A DNA stretch of 64,000 nucleotides from Hofstenia miamia (GCA_900660155.1 CABFPE010000766.1:125058-189057), one strand, 5' to 3'; counted from the stretch's first letter, positions 47,901-59,096 are shown. A program made the numbers and translations. Notes: generated by a model not told the origin, from the letters alone.

Positions 47901-49881
47901 CCAATTCAAGTTAGCAGCAAGTTGAACTCCAAGATGAGTATGATGAGGAGAAAAGTTCGCAGGAAGAGGAAGATCAGAAAGGGGAGATACAGAAAAGGAA
48001 TTTTTCAAAATCTGTAACAACTCACGAAATAATGAACATATTGAAAATCTGAAAACCCTAGTCATTGATTATTATTATTATTATAGAGTATTGTCTCCTT
48101 TTCTTATAAATTCACCTAAGGTTTTCCCGCCCAAAATCTGACTCACACAGCTAGTTATCAAAAACAATATTTCAGGGTAGTTGACATTAGACCGCCTCAT
48201 TCAGAATGGAAATAATTTGAATATTTTAAAAAACACCGCATTTCTGATGGCAACAAATCTTTTTTGCATTAAATTAAGGCATAAAAATATGTTTTGGACA
48301 TATCTTCATGATTTCATAAGTGGGCCATTTCCCATAGATGACTGCATGTAAAAAGCTCTCAAGTATTTCTTAACATTCTTAGATCAAATTGTTTAAAAAT
48401 GTGAACAAATCGATTTGCTAAGTAAAAGTAACATTACTGAAAACATAGTCCCTCAAGGCAGCGTCCTTGGTCCGCTTTTGTTTATATTATTTATCAACGA
48501 CCTCTCAGATTGTTGAATCTAGTGAGCATTTTTCATTTGGGGATGATCTGAAGATTGGCAGTTCGGATTTTCTACTAGCACAGCAGGATATAAATGCCAT
48601 CTGTGAGTGGTCTACCATGAATGGTTTGGAATTCCACCCAGCTAAAACCAAACTGCTCCTATTCAATTGTCCAGAGGCTACGTTTCATCTCGGCAGTCAA
48701 GAAATTTCAACTGTGCCCGAAATCAAGGACCTTGGAGTTATTGTTCAATGTGACCTAAAATGGGGGAGCCATATCGATTCTAAACTTGCTAAGGCATATG
48801 CTCTGTTGCGGTACATCAGACGTACCATCCCTTTTAGCGCGCCTTGCAGCGTCAAGTTGATTTTATATAAGACATGTATCCTTTCTGTTCTTTTATATTG
48901 TTCACAGGTTTGGCACCCTGACCGGCAACGTCTTCGCAAGTTAGAGCAATTTCAAAAACGCGCTGTCAGATGGGTTACTGGAAACTCAGATTATCCTGGA
49001 AGTTTAACAACACTTAAATTATTGCCGCTATGCTTTCACTTGATAGTTTCTGACCTTGAATTTTTCTGGAAGCTGCTGAATAACAAAACAGATATTGATC
49101 CATCGCTATATATCCTGCTTCAGCCCAATAACAGCTGTACTAGATTGTCGAAGATTGCTTTGTTCAATGTGTCAAAGACCAGAAAGTTCTTATCTGACGA
49201 CAACTTCTTTATACGCACTGCCAGAAATGCCAACATCCTTCTATCCACGGGAGTAATCGACTTCAAGTGGAGCATGGACTTCGTCGTTATTTCCTGAGCT
49301 AATGGAAGAGATTTCAATGCATTTCTTATAAATGATATAATTGCTACAACTGCTTTAGTTACTAATGTGCTACTCACAGTTTTCAAGAATTGTGTTTGAA
49401 ATAGGGGTAAAGTAAATGAAGTAGGGGTAGAGTAAATGGCAGCTTAGGTCACGACTAGACTGTCATTGGTCACTCGTGATCTCACATTTTGGTAAAATCG
49501 CACGTCTAACCATAGAGATAATTAGCGATGTGACGTGATTTTGTAACTTTTCTTGCTAACAATCACATAGTCTAACTGTAGGCTTAGGGTTAGGCAGACT
49601 AAAAACAAACAAACAATCCAATAAATTAATCAATACGTGATTTGTAGATGGACTATTTTAAATGTCAAAATGAAAAAGATGTAGGAGGGGAAAGTAATGC
49701 CTTTGAAAACAGAGCATCCGTTAAGAAAATTGAAACTTGAATAAATTAAATAGTCAATAACGAGTAATCAATTTCCTTTAAAGAACAATCATGACAAAAC
49801 TTACAAAGGTGCTTCTTCGGATGTAGACGACAACTCACCTTCACTCTTTTCAGAATCACTTACTTCTTCAGCATTCCGCAT
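35940..49881 (-). CDS. PHAX: PHAX, phosphorylated adaptor for RNA export
   Basis: PHAX bridges the cap-binding complex and exportin CRM1 to export U snRNAs from the nucleus. Four coding exons on the minus strand: 49,805-49,881, 41,552-41,960, 38,279-38,533 and 35,940-36,281, all GT-AG with matching phases (2, 0, 0), giving 360 residues; human PHAX is 394. Residues 1-25 are acidic and Ser-rich (VSDSEKSEGELSSTSEE), like the vertebrate N terminus. Residues 36-47 (ELWKNVVEDLSM) and the NDLDKELEDYH block at 143-152 match conserved PHAX segments; GRKRKAF (93-99) and SKRSRR (122-127) are basic, NLS-like. The RNA-binding domain spans about 190-265 with EKEGGLMTN joined across the last intron to SGTRKRLPGGIF. 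A Lys/Arg-rich segment and acidic C terminus follow. The donor of exon 3 is the weak GTTAGT. The start is the first ATG of exon 1. An extra small exon in intron 1 cannot be excluded. Confidence 0.9.
36282..38278 (-). other. PHAX intron 3
   Basis: 1,997 bp between coding exons 3 and 4. AT-rich with only short chance frames (for example 37,351-37,602 and 37,688-37,915). No transposon or RNA gene recognised. Confidence 0.75.
38852..41022. mobile_element. Long inverted-repeat (foldback-type) element in PHAX intron 2
   Basis: The left edge ATCCTAATGTTCGACATTT at 38,852 and the reverse complement of the right edge ATCCTAATGTTCCACATTT near 41,022 match. The similarity continues inward through TTTAAAAC, CATAATATTT, TGTGGTTTGTTGCAAA and, deeper, ATTATATTTCATG with GGAACCCATGTT (about 39,220-39,280 against 40,690-40,750). 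The arms are therefore at least about 300-400 bp. The left arm encodes LINEKLPNSWM, similar to the ELPNRWIG-type segment of some Tc1/mariner transposases. It may be two opposed copies of one element. No clean target duplication found. Confidence 0.55.
39891..40203 (+). mobile_element. Internally deleted mariner element, TSD TA
   Basis: 313 bp with terminal inverted repeats TACTTAGTGTGTCTATAAAG on the left and TACTTAGCGTGTCTACAAAG as the reverse complement of the right (18 of 20). It is flanked by TA on both sides (39,889-39,890 and 40,204-40,205). Inside is an open frame, 39,915-40,115, encoding VEDETWVDFNPKLPRKS, the DETW block around a catalytic Asp of mariner transposases. The rest of the transposase is absent. 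It is nested inside the larger inverted-repeat element in PHAX intron 2. Confidence 0.82.
41961..45261 (-). other. PHAX intron 1, right-hand part without genes
   Basis: Sequence between PHAX exon 2 and the first transposon upstream. A TA run lies at about 42,630-42,652 and an ATT run at 44,894-44,921. No conserved coding exon was found here, though splice-like sequences near 42,803 and 42,892 were examined. Confidence 0.65.
45357..46020 (+). mobile_element. LINE fragment, RT palm and thumb
   Basis: A single open frame encodes LTNRHQCVKINSS, TSGAPQGSV, then VAINDLP, LYVDDTAIF (box C, VDD instead of ADD), HHTHLGVQLAANLNWTGH and LFKSIPRAILLYASPCWW, all in RT order for Jockey/CR1 LINEs. It breaks off at an N (46,021). 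The same family recurs on the minus strand at 47,377-48,066, so this is a repeated LINE family of this genome. It is more GC-rich than its surroundings. Confidence 0.8.
46295..46789 (+). pseudogene. Internally deleted Tc1/mariner-type transposase
   Basis: 164-codon open frame. Residues about 37-57 (LRTISQESHVSISSVRRILK) form a helix-turn-helix like the DNA-binding domain of this transposase group. LRSDEAHFYVDG at about 98-109 carries the first catalytic Asp, followed by ADTNPQ and KPFHAEKI. The frame then jumps to the usual C-terminal ending (TQNGNHFEHLL, compare TNGAHIEHL in relatives), so the central segment with the second and third catalytic acids is missing. It could bind the terminal repeats but not cut. 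The frame is otherwise intact, which suggests recent decay. Confidence 0.78.
46882..47376. other. PHAX intron 1 spacer
   Basis: About 500 AT-rich bases between two transposons. Nothing recognised. Confidence 0.6.
47377..48066 (-). mobile_element. LINE 3' fragment, minus strand
   Basis: Two minus-strand frames (47,811-48,065, then 47,422-47,814) encode LPLPANFSPHHTHLGVQLAA, NWSGHVSFRLRK, LFKSIPRAILLYASPRWW and the C-terminal part (FHACDLLPFNRLL, FTRFSIVLLQEIFDVFPV). They match the family at 45,357-46,020, with a frameshift between them. The 3' end, at the left in plus coordinates, is a TTA/ATT tail at 47,377-47,411. Truncated at the 5' end. Located in PHAX intron 1, in the same direction as PHAX transcription. 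Confidence 0.8.
48067..48435. other. PHAX intron 1 spacer
   Basis: A short ATT run at 48,067-48,084, then unassigned AT-rich sequence up to the next LINE fragment. Confidence 0.55.
48436..49390 (+). mobile_element. LINE fragment of another family
   Basis: Starts within RT at VPQGSVLGPLLFILFINDLSD (48,446-48,510), then shifts frame into the open frame 48,467-49,297. That frame encodes FSFGDDLKIG at the catalytic box (GDD where ADD is usual), EFHPAKTKLLLF, IKDLGVIVQCDLKWGSH, SVLLYCSQVWHPD and a full C terminus (FKWSMDFVVIS). The dissimilar sequence separates it from the other intronic LINE family. 5'-truncated. A GTGCTACTCACAG near 49,368 resembles GCTACTCACAG near 44,950. Confidence 0.8.
49391..49804 (-). 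other. PHAX intron 1, 5' end
   Basis: Sequence between the LINE fragment and coding exon 1, starting at the GTAAGT donor (49,799-49,804 on the minus strand). Holds no recognised element. Confidence 0.6.
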
Positions 49882-50001
49882 TTAAAACTAAACTAAAAAA
49901 AACATTGAAAATTTGTGAAAAATAAACGCTTTTATCAAAAGTACAAAGAATTCGAAGCTAAATTGCAAGACTATTGTCATTGGGTAAAACGGTTCTGTCT
50001 C

Positions 50002-50028
50002 ACTTCCCGGTTAGGGGGTCTGACGTCA
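50002..50028 (-). promoter_or_regulatory. PHAX: PHAX promoter elements (CRE, ETS-like)
   Basis: A palindromic CRE, TGACGTCA, lies at 50,021-50,028, 140 bp upstream of the PHAX start codon, with ACTTCCCGG (ETS-like) at 50,002-50,010. The local CG content is higher than in the surrounding repeats, as expected for a housekeeping promoter. Functional assignment is inference from position. Confidence 0.5.
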
Positions 50029-50052
50029 CAAAATATTTAATAATGTTAGAGA

Positions 50053-50470
50053 CGGTTGTTACTTGAAACGAATAACAAATTTCTCAAAACGAATGCTGAA
50101 TATTTCAAAACGGATACTGAATATATAGTTTGTAACAGATGTATATGGGACATAGTTTAAAAAGACAATCATATCATTATTGTAAATGTTTTTATTTTTA
50201 ATAGGCAATTAATTTGCGTATTCCTGTTTAGTTATAAAATTTTTGAAATTTTCTAAGTGTGGCCTATATTTGAATATCAAGCTGCAGTCACAACCCCCAA
50301 AAATTACAATTTTTAATTCTGTGTCTAAATGGCATTAAACATATTATTTCATAGCGATTGCTATTGGTTGAAAGCTAACAAAGGTTTCCATAGTTAATTT
50401 TCTCAGTATCCGTTTTGAGATTTTTGGTATTCGTTTTGAGATATTCAGTATTCCTTTCAAGTACCCACCA
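50053..50470. mobile_element. MITE upstream of PHAX, TSD TTAGAGA
   Basis: 418 bp with extended terminal inverted repeats. The left end CGGTTGTTACTTGAAACG and the reverse complement of the right end TGGTGGGTACTTGAAAGG lead into shared CTCAAAACGAAT and AAAACGGATACTGA blocks on both sides. It is flanked by TTAGAGA at 50,046-50,052 and 50,471-50,477. No coding capacity. A 7-8 bp duplication would fit hAT or P-type families; not assigned. Confidence 0.8.
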
Positions 50471-50783
50471 TTAGAGAAACGATTTCAGTGAAATTGTAAT
50501 TATATACTTGAATAAATATATGTATTTCTTTATTTTGATTAGTTTTCTATGTAGTTAAGATTTCTGAAATACAGAATTACAAGTAAATATATGTAAATAT
50601 TTTCTATAGTTATAAATATTGAGGTTCACCATTTGCATTTAGTAAACATTTAGCAGTCCTTCAAAAATCTCTTTGGATTTAAAATAGAAATTTAATTCAG
50701 TTCATTATTTTTATAGTTTGTACTTTATTGTAATAGGTAATAATTTTTTTGTGCTCATTCATTACTTATATTTTTTATTATAT

Positions 50784-52848
50784 TGTAGTCACTCAGGGAA
50801 AAAATTGATGAAATATTATAGAGCATTTATTTTAATTTTTGTATTTACGTGAGCATGACGTCAGATTCGAAATTTCGATCTTAGTTTGTTATCGCGAGTT
50901 TGTTGTCCCCTCAATGGTGCTGATTTGTGTTGCTCAAATTCAATTTGCAAGGGAAACGATTTGTCGGCATCACTTAATTTGTTCCAACGTAAAATGTTCC
51001 AAAATGTCCCTTTAATTCACATTTATAGACATTTAATATTAAGGCAAAATTAACCAATGTGGTAAATTGGATATTGAATTGAAGATTCTGAGAATGGGAT
51101 TAATTTAGCATTAAATTGCACGTTGATAATAAATTTGTTAGACCTTTCGTGAACCATTGTGTTATTTTTGTTTAGTAATCTATACTGTTTGTGGTAATAA
51201 ACTTGAAATATATCGTAACTTAAATAGCATCTACGTTAACTTCCATTATTGATAAATAGTCTTTTAGTAGCAGTTACGGTTTATTGTATTGTCAATATTC
51301 AATTTGAATTTCAATTTTATTATTTATTTATTTACTTGAAGATTCGTAGTGTAAATAACACAGCCATACTTATGTATGGAAATAGTAGGTCAGACTCCTA
51401 CCGAATCTCCGTAAACATTAAATGATTCAGATGTTACAAACGCTGTAAATATATTTTTTTAGTTACTGTTTGTTTGCATTACATGTAAGAAAAANNNNNN
51501 NNNNNNNNNNNNNNNNNNNNNNNNNNNNNNNNNNNNNNNNNNNNNNNNNNNNNNNNNNNNNNNNNNNNNNNNNNNNNNNNNNNNNNNNNNNNNNNNNNNN
51601 NNNNNNNNNNNNNNNNNNNNNNNNNNNNNNNNNNNNNNNNNNNNNNNNNNNNNNNNNNNNNNNNNNNNNNNNNNNNNNNNNNNNNNNNNNNNNNNNNNNN
51701 NNNNNNNNNNNNNNNNNNNNNNNNNNNNNNNNNNNNNNNNNNNNNNNNNNNNNNNNNNNNNNNNNNNNNNNNNNNNNNNNNNNNNNNNNNNNNNNNNNNN
51801 NNNNNNNNNNNNNNNNNNNNNNNNNNNNNNNNNNNNNNNNNNNNNNNNNNNNNNNNNNNNNNNNNNNNNNNNNNNNNNNNNNNNNNNNNNNNNNNNNNNN
51901 NNNNNNNNNNNNNNNNNNNNNNNNNNNNNNNNNNNNNNNNNNNNNNNNNNNNNNNNNNNNNNNNNNNNNNNNNNNNNNNNNNNNNNNNNNNNNNNNNNNN
52001 NNNNNNNNNNNNNNNNNNNNNNNNNNNNNNNNNNNNNNNNNNNNNNTTTCTCAGAAACGTCAATATCTAATTTATAACCATTATTAATTTTGCATTATTA
52101 TGAAATGTCCACAAATTTACGTTAAAGGGACAAATTGGAACATTTTACGTTGGAACAAATTATAGCGCACCGATTTGTCTAGCATGATCAATTTATGATT
52201 TTATCTAGCTTCAACTACTGTTTTACCTCCATGTTTACTTTTTATTAATTTTTGATATGAAAATAATTGCTTAAGTCAGGCAACAATTTGGGAGTGCTTT
52301 CTCAAGTACAGGGCAACACGTAGCTCCTGGAGGTCTTTCAGATTATCCAGCCCAAATTGTGGACCATTTAGTTTATGTATACAGTTAGGTATAGGGTAAT
52401 AATAAACCTCTTGTTCAATATTCAACATGTACATGCACTTATAACTTACAACACTGTGATGATACTATGCTGTTGACTAATGTGAATGTCTGGCAATTAC
52501 AGACTATTAATTAGTGAAATGAGAGATAACAATGAAAATGAGATGCTTTATTTTTCAATGTGAGAAAGAAATTAAAAGTGAGACAAATAGGGTAGCACCA
52601 GTCACTCAGGTTAAGCAATTTCATTCATTCTGGAGACTTTGCTTCAGCTGGAAGCCATACAAATTGGTCATCTTGGATTTTACCTAAAGTAACTACTTAC
52701 TTGGATGAATTACTGATGTTATATCTATAAGTTCTCTGCTATTCTAACCTCTAGAATCAGGGCTGTCTTTGTATGAACACTACTCAAAACCCTCTGCAGA
52801 TTAAATTAGTTTTCTAGTTAAATTACTATTCCAGCCCACGATTCTACA
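50784..52848 (+). repeat. 5' LTR of element C, split by a MITE
   Basis: Starts TGTAGTCACTCAGGG and ends CACGATTCTACA. Matches 59,114-60,049 outside the nested MITE (50,966-52,170). A CRE, TGACGTCA, lies at 50,856-50,863 and is also intact in the 3' LTR. Confidence 0.9.
50966..52170. mobile_element. MITE in the LTR of element C, containing a 552-base gap
   Basis: Flanked by CGATTTGTC at 50,957-50,965 and 52,171-52,179. Terminal inverted repeats of about 65 bp: both ends read inward through TTCCAACGTAAAATGTTCC, then TGTCCCTTTAA. The outermost bases match less well. A duplication of 8-9 bp with GG-starting ends would suit Mutator-like or hAT-like transposons. The interior is mostly N (51,495-52,046), so coding content is unknown. 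Confidence 0.85.
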
Positions 52849-52866
52849 TGGCGACCATGACAGGAC
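52849..52866 (+). other. Primer-binding site of element C
   Basis: TGGCGACCATGACAGGAC directly follows the 5' LTR. It resembles the element A site only in TGG-GACC. The cognate tRNA is not assigned. Confidence 0.55.
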
Positions 52867-53257
52867 ACTGACATGATAACTGTCTATTTTTTGTTGTTTC
52901 TTTTGATGGTTTGATTGTGAGTTGGTTCTTTGCTTTGGTATGTATCAGCTGGGATAGTTGTTTCCCCTGATCACTGTAGGACCTTATTGCAAGTCTACCA
53001 ATCAATGTGTAACATAACTTCTCCACCCCTGGATGGTGACAATGAAATTCTTAGTTTGTCTTGTTTAGATTAGTGCCATTTGTTAAAGCCCTTATTTTCT
53101 CAGTGCTTTATGTGTTGGATTTATTACCAAATACCACCATGTTCCCCATTTGGGTTTGTTATTTATTACTTCTATGACCTGCATGTTTCTTCTTGTGTTT
53201 GTGGAAGTGCTCCCAACTGTCAGTTATTGAAAGTTATTGTTCTGTTCTTAGATTGTT

Positions 53258-55010
53258 ATGGATTCAAGTCATACAGTTACTTATTCTCCTACTTTTGGGA
53301 CTCCTCTGGTTTGGAGTGTCCCCTGTGCAAGTGTTGGTAGCCCAAACATTACCCCTTGTACCATTGGACCTTTGCTTGATTTGTCTCAGGCTACTTCACC
53401 CATGTCAGTTACACAGAGGATGGACCAGAACATGTTGACTGCCCCTTATAGTAATGCCAGCAACATTAGTCCAGAGTATCACCACAATTTTCAACGCATA
53501 TTGAACACCCAGAATGCTCCCCAATTCCTGCTCATCCCTACAGTTATAGTAGTGCCTTTAAACAGTCTATTCCCAATTTCAACACTCAGCATGTGGAAAT
53601 CAAACATTTAAAAGATGCCTTGTCTCAGCAAGTGGCAATGAGGATGGAGAGTGAATGCCATGTGGAGTCTCTTCAAGCCAAAATCAACACTCAAAGCATG
53701 TTGAGTATCAGAGAATGGAGAGGCAGATGCTGGAATCTACAATTGCTTTGGAACTTCAGATTCATAAACTAAAAACTGTTGTTAGTAATGCTAATAATCA
53801 AAACAAGGTGCATTCACCCAGAAACCACCCTGACAATTACATCAACTGTGCTGCATTAAATGAAGCCTTAGATGACTTGGCTGAAAGAATAACTAGTCAA
53901 GTAGCCCAGATGATTCAATCAGCAAATCCTAGTCATCCTTTACACACACCTTCTCCTTTTGAAGAGAATCCTACCACAAGATTTTCCAATTCTGCTCCAC
54001 TATGTACAAATGCCTTGAATGGCCACCCTACTTTTGCGCAGTCAGCTCTCACTCAGGAGTCTACCCTCACTACCTTAGCCACTCCTCAGACTGGTTATGT
54101 CCCTTTGATATCTGATCTGGTGAGCACTACCATATTACCCATGTTCAAAGAGCATGTCAGTGACACTAGCCCACTTCAGGCAAATGCTGGACATTCAAGC
54201 AGTCAATGTCAACCTAGATGCTGGAAGTCCTTTCTCCCTCTTGAATCAAGTGGGCAAGCACAAGTATTCAGCAAGCATTCAGTTCTTCCTAAATTTACTG
54301 GCCAGATCAATGCTGTGTCCCAATCTTTTGATGAGTGGTTTTTCTTGTTCAAACTTACCATGAACAACACAAAAATTCTCAAGAGTCCACAGTGTCTCAG
54401 TTTCCACTGTACTTAAGTGGATTGGCTTACAATCAATACATGAAGCAGGGAGTGCACCATCTAAACCAATTATCAGTTGCTAGTGGGCTTCTTTGAGGAT
54501 CATTATAGGGCCCCACACATTAAACACCAGTACAAGACTCTATTGTGTGATATGTCATTTAAGCTGGGTGACAACATCTGGAATTACATCACACAAGTAG
54601 AACAATTATTTCAATTGAGCAGCTTGTTGAATGAGTACTTGTGCCATGATCTCTTTTCATACCTATGTCAAGGTTTTCCTCCCTCCATACGGAATAGGCT
54701 GGGAGTGAAGTGTGATCTGGAAGAAAGCTGCATGAAATCATTCAAAAAGCCATCAGCATAGTGTACATGATGAAGAACTCTCATCACATTGACAAGGACA
54801 TCGCCAACCTTGCCAGTGTTAAGAAATTTGAATCAAGAAAGCTGATCTTCTCCAAAAAGGAATTCAACATTGCCTCAGTTCAACACTTTACCTGCAGAGA
54901 GAAAGGACACCTGAAGTCCAACTGTAAAGCTAAAATACAACTGATAGCCAACAGAGAAGGATTCATTGTCACCCTGAGTGGAAGGCTTAGTTGGCTTAAT
55001 GGATGATGAA
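53258..55010 (+). pseudogene. Gag region of element C (fossil)
   Basis: Begins at MDSSHTVTYSPTFGTP. It contains a coiled-coil-prone part (HVEYQRMERQMLE, about 53,700), the SQSFDEWFFLFKLTM block (about 54,320) shared with element A, and a capsid-like region (QVEQLFQLSSLLNEY, about 54,600). It ends in a zinc-knuckle-like HFTCREKGHLKSNCKAK near 54,885. The order is as expected for gypsy Gag. Broken. Confidence 0.72.
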
Positions 55011-55036
55011 GTGACCACTTCACAAGATTTAAATTA

Positions 55037-55580
55037 ATGGGAGCACTGACTCCTCTCAAACGTGGATGGGACATTCTAGTCATTACCAATCTCATAAGAA
55101 GAAACCTGATACCCATGGAAATAAATGGAAATATCATTAACACCACTGTTGATACTGGAGCTGCTGCCTCCATTATTAGTGATGAATGCTGCCAGGGACT
55201 ATGTTTTAACCAAGATTTGTTGGACTCCTCCTGTGTCAAGCTTATAGATGCCTCTGGAAACCGACACTGTGATTTGCATTCATGCTGAACCATTCAAGAT
55301 AGATCTCCTTGACATAGACACTTTGAATCACAAACTCCCTTATGATCTGATATTAGGAAATGACTTTCTGGAAAGGAACACTTGCATGATAGACTATAAG
55401 AACAACACTATCACAATTAAGGATCAGGAAGCTATGCAACTCACTACCATTCCTGAAAGGGAGATAATTTTCAATATAATGGAGCCTATCTTGCTCAAAG
55501 TGAAGCATTGGATGAGAATTGCAGTGTCTTCTGGAAGTGAAATCAATGAGGACATAATGATAGCAGGGCAATGAGGCAAG
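55037..55580 (+). pseudogene. Protease region of element C (fossil)
   Basis: Retropepsin active-site block NTTVDTGAAASIISDECC near 55,140, followed by LPYDLILGNDFLERN near 55,340. Matches the equivalent segment of element A. Broken. Confidence 0.75.
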
Positions 55581-55799
55581 TATATAAGGGGAGTTTCCTT
55601 CTCACCTGACTTGTGCAAGGTCTCTAATGGGAAAACACATGTAACCATCTTAAATGGAGCAAACTTCCCAGTAAGATTTGGAGCCTCACAACTGCAGTTG
55701 GTGGGAGTGCCAGTGAGAGTTGAAAACATATCAACATCTTGTTTATCAATTTGTACCACAGTCCATGATCTAGAAGAACCAGCTAGTCTGGTCAAGGTA

Positions 55800-56960
55800 C
55801 CTCTGGTTTCTAATATTTCTCATCCTCATTTGAACCAAAAAGAGAGGAAGTCTCTGATCTTGGTTCTTCATAGCAAGGATGCAGTTTTCAACTATGGGGT
55901 GATAAGTTTTGGCCAGGCTGTTGGCAAGGAGCATGCTATTGAGGTTAAGCATGACAAACTGATCTGACTGCCAGTGCACATAGTTCCCAAAAACCTCAAG
56001 CCTGAGTATGAGAAGATCTTAAGTGATTTAATCAAGAGTGGGATTATTCAGGGTAGCAATAGCCTCTATGCCGCCCCAATGGTCTTCATTCAGCAAGGTG
56101 AGAAATATCGGCTATGCATTGATTTTTGCAAATTGAACAACATCACAATTGAAGATGCATACCCTCTACCCAGGATTGAGGATTTATTATACAACGCCAG
56201 TAAGTACAAGTTCTTCTCTTGCTTAGATCTATTCAAGGCATACTTGCAGGTGCTGATGTGACCATCAGATATTCCTAAGACCACCTTCATCACCCCTTAT
56301 GGCCTCTACAAATGGAAATATATGGCTTTGGATTGTGCAATGTGCCTGCTACTTTTCAGTGGTATGTAATGAGAGTGTTGAAGAATAAAGCTAATATACT
56401 TGAGAGGGGATATCAGCACACATTGATGATATACTAGTCACCAATCATACATTTAGACAAACTCAATCATACACTGGAGCTGTTGCAGAAAGCTGGCCTA
56501 AAGGTGAACAGAAACAAGTGCTCCATCACACAAAGGAAAGTGACCTTTCTGGGCAGGGTAATCAAATCTGGAAAAATTTTGATAAAAACTAATGTGAAGG
56601 ACTTCCTAGAGAAAATTGAAATGCCATGCAGAAGCCGGGATGTGCAATGACTGATGGGTTTTCTGAACTACTATGGTATGTTCCTCCCAGATCTAGCAGA
56701 AAAGACAAAAATGATCTCCAACTTGCTCAAGAATTCAGCTGAGTTCCAATGGACCTGGTGAGAACAAGAAGCTCTGGTGAAGATAAAGGTCGAGCTCAAG
56801 AAAATACTGTCACTTAACATTCCCAACTACACTAAAGACTTCATTGTGGACTGTGACACCAGTGTGGTAGCCATCAGTGGAGTATTAAGTCAAGAGATCA
56901 ACAGAATTGAGAGCCCCATCCAATATTTCAGTAGGAAGCTCTGAGCATCAGGAAAAACTA
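55800..56960 (+). pseudogene. Reverse transcriptase and connection of element C (fossil)
   Basis: KPEYEKILSDLIKSGII and SLYAAPMVFIQQGEKYRLCI near 56,000-56,120, DAYPLPRIEDLLY, FFSCLDLFKAYLQV (box A), the KTTFITPYGLYKWKYMA-type block, a DDILV-type catalytic block near 56,430, and MGFLNYYGMFLPDL near 56,655. Standard Ty3/gypsy order. Broken. Confidence 0.8.
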
Positions 56961-57330
56961 TGGGGCTATGAAGTGTGAGATGTTGGCTTTAGTAGAGTCC
57001 TTGAAGAAATTTCATTACTTTATACTGGGACATAAATTCATGGTTCACACTGATAACAGCACACTCGCTTGGTTGAAGAAATTCAGTGGCAACAAATGTA
57101 ACATAATAGCCAGATGGATCAAATACTTAAATGATTTTTCATTTTCAATCTGGCATCACCCAGGTCAATTCCACTTGAATGCTGATTACTGGACAGTGTT
57201 GCCCAGCTATGAGAGAGACCTCAAGAAGCCAGCTGGGGAGAAGGTCCCATTTACTTTCATTCCACACACCAAATACAACTTAATACCAGAAATTATTGCA
57301 GATTGTAATAGGAAACCCATTTTGGCCATC
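56830..57330 (+). pseudogene. RNase H region of element C (fossil)
   Basis: FIVDCDTSVVAISGVLSQ, PIQYFSRKL, MLALVESLKKFHYFILGH, VHTDNSTLAWLKKF and HHPGQFHLNADYW occur in order, closely matching element A. Broken. Confidence 0.8.
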
Positions 57331-57339
57331 TTAGTGAGA

Positions 57340-58480
57340 GAAGAAATCTCAGAGGGAGAAATAATGTACCATCAACATTGTGACCAGATACTAGCTGAGA
57401 TCATGAAAAGGCGAAATGATCTCTACTGTCCTACCTCACCAGAGGTCAACCACTACTTCAACTGTTACAATTGGCAGACAAATGAAAACAGATTGCTATA
57501 CGTCAAAAATTGAAACAACAACTGACTTGCAATTCCCAAGTACTTTAGAAGAGATTTGGTCCACCAAGTTCACAAAAGGGGACATCTAGGCATACTGCAA
57601 ACTGAGAAGACTTTCAACTCCATCTAAGTAACCATCACATAAGAGCTGCTGTCACAGACATCATTGATAAATGAGAAAAATGCCTTCTGCACAATGCCAG
57701 TCATTTCCCTCAGCAAAGAGATGAGCTCAAGTCTTAAGCAGTGGAAAGCCCTAATGAGCTAGTACATGTTGACCTTGAACAACTGTCAAGAGACAACAAA
57801 GGTTTCCAATACCTCCTTGTCATGGTCTACCACTTCACAAAGTACACCTGCATGATCCCACTAAACAGCACAATGGCAGAAAGAGTGGCAGAGAAGATCA
57901 TCAAAGAATGGGTGTTGAATTACAGACCCATGCAGAAGTTATTCTCTGATCACAGCCCTCAGTTCAAGAGCAACCTCCTCCATACCATAATGAAAGAGCT
58001 AGAGATTGTCCATGAACTTACTACCACTTACTACCACCAGGCAAATGGGCTAGTAGAACAGTTTAATCAAACTCTCATAAAATTGGTCAGAGTTGCACTA
58101 TCACAGGCTGCAGGAATGAATGGAGATGTGTCATCAAATGTGTAGAATATTTTTATAATACATCAGTTGATGTGACTACAGGGATCAGCCCCTTTAAAGC
58201 AATGTTCAGATGTGAGGCTACAACTTCTCTAACCATGATGTTCCCAAATTATGCAGACAAAATCACAGAATCATATGTCAATCAATTAATTCAAGACATG
58301 CGACAAACCCATCTAACTATCTGCCACAACACTAACCAATCCAGTATACAGCAGAAAAAAATGTTCAACAAGAAATTGTATGGAGAACCCCACAAACATG
58401 GTGACCCCATGCAACAAACCATATATCAATCAGCAAATTATTATACACTGATTTACTGCTGTGCCAACAAGTGCCTTCAC
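57340..58480 (+). pseudogene. Integrase region of element C (fossil)
   Basis: A zinc-binding-type region precedes the core: VHVDLEQLSRDNKGFQYLL near 57,765, IPLNSTMAERVAEKIIKEW, FSDHSPQFKSN, and TTTYYHQANGLVEQFN near 58,020 carrying the third acidic position. GISPFKAMF and NKKLYGEPHKHGD follow. Closely similar to element A. Broken. Confidence 0.8.
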
Positions 58481-58489
58481 ATTGGCTAG

Positions 58490-59096
58490 CCATTGACCAG
58501 AAACTAATTATCAATACCATATTGCAATCACAAACATTCAACCAATCTGCACACTCAGTCACTGTATACTGTCATAGACATACAAGTCAGCTTCACATTC
58601 ACACAGAGTGAACAGACACTTAGCAAACATCTGGTCTGACATCAAAGCCAATTGAAACCCCAAGTCCAATTGGCCCCAACTAGATATCATAAGTCCATCA
58701 CACCACTATGACTCATCCATTGAACAAGTGTTCAGAGAGATCAAAGTTTATATGACACCCAAGACTGGAAAAATTTCAAAGCTCAACTATTTGCAGAGAA
58801 GAACATGCCAGACATTTACACACTCACAGCGCCATTTGGATACTCACCATCTACCTCACCAAAGATCTGAAATTACAAGTCCCATGACTCACGAAAAGCA
58901 TGTGGCATTAGCAAGACAGACAACTCATGAACTAGCAGTCTGCCCATTGTCCTGGAAAGTCAAGAATTGGCTACTTTCCAAATGTAATCCTCCCTCCTCA
59001 CCAGGAAAGATGAAACGCCCAATGGACAAATTTGAAAAATATTATGCCCAACTGGTGGGGGTGACCAGTGTAACTGGGAAGATGTCCAAAAATTAA
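58490..59096 (+). pseudogene. Short accessory region of element C (function unknown)
   Basis: After integrase only about 600 bp remain before the 3' LTR. The block SWKVKNWLLSKCNPPSSPGK near 58,950 and FEKYYAQLVG match WKVKNWLL, SPGK and FKKFYAHLVG of element A. This anchors it as the same accessory protein family, of which the larger part seen in A and B is absent here. Broken. Confidence 0.6.

Noticed and set aside
51470-52087. Open frames on both strands of about 200 codons
   Set aside because: They consist almost entirely of the 552-base N gap and are meaningless.
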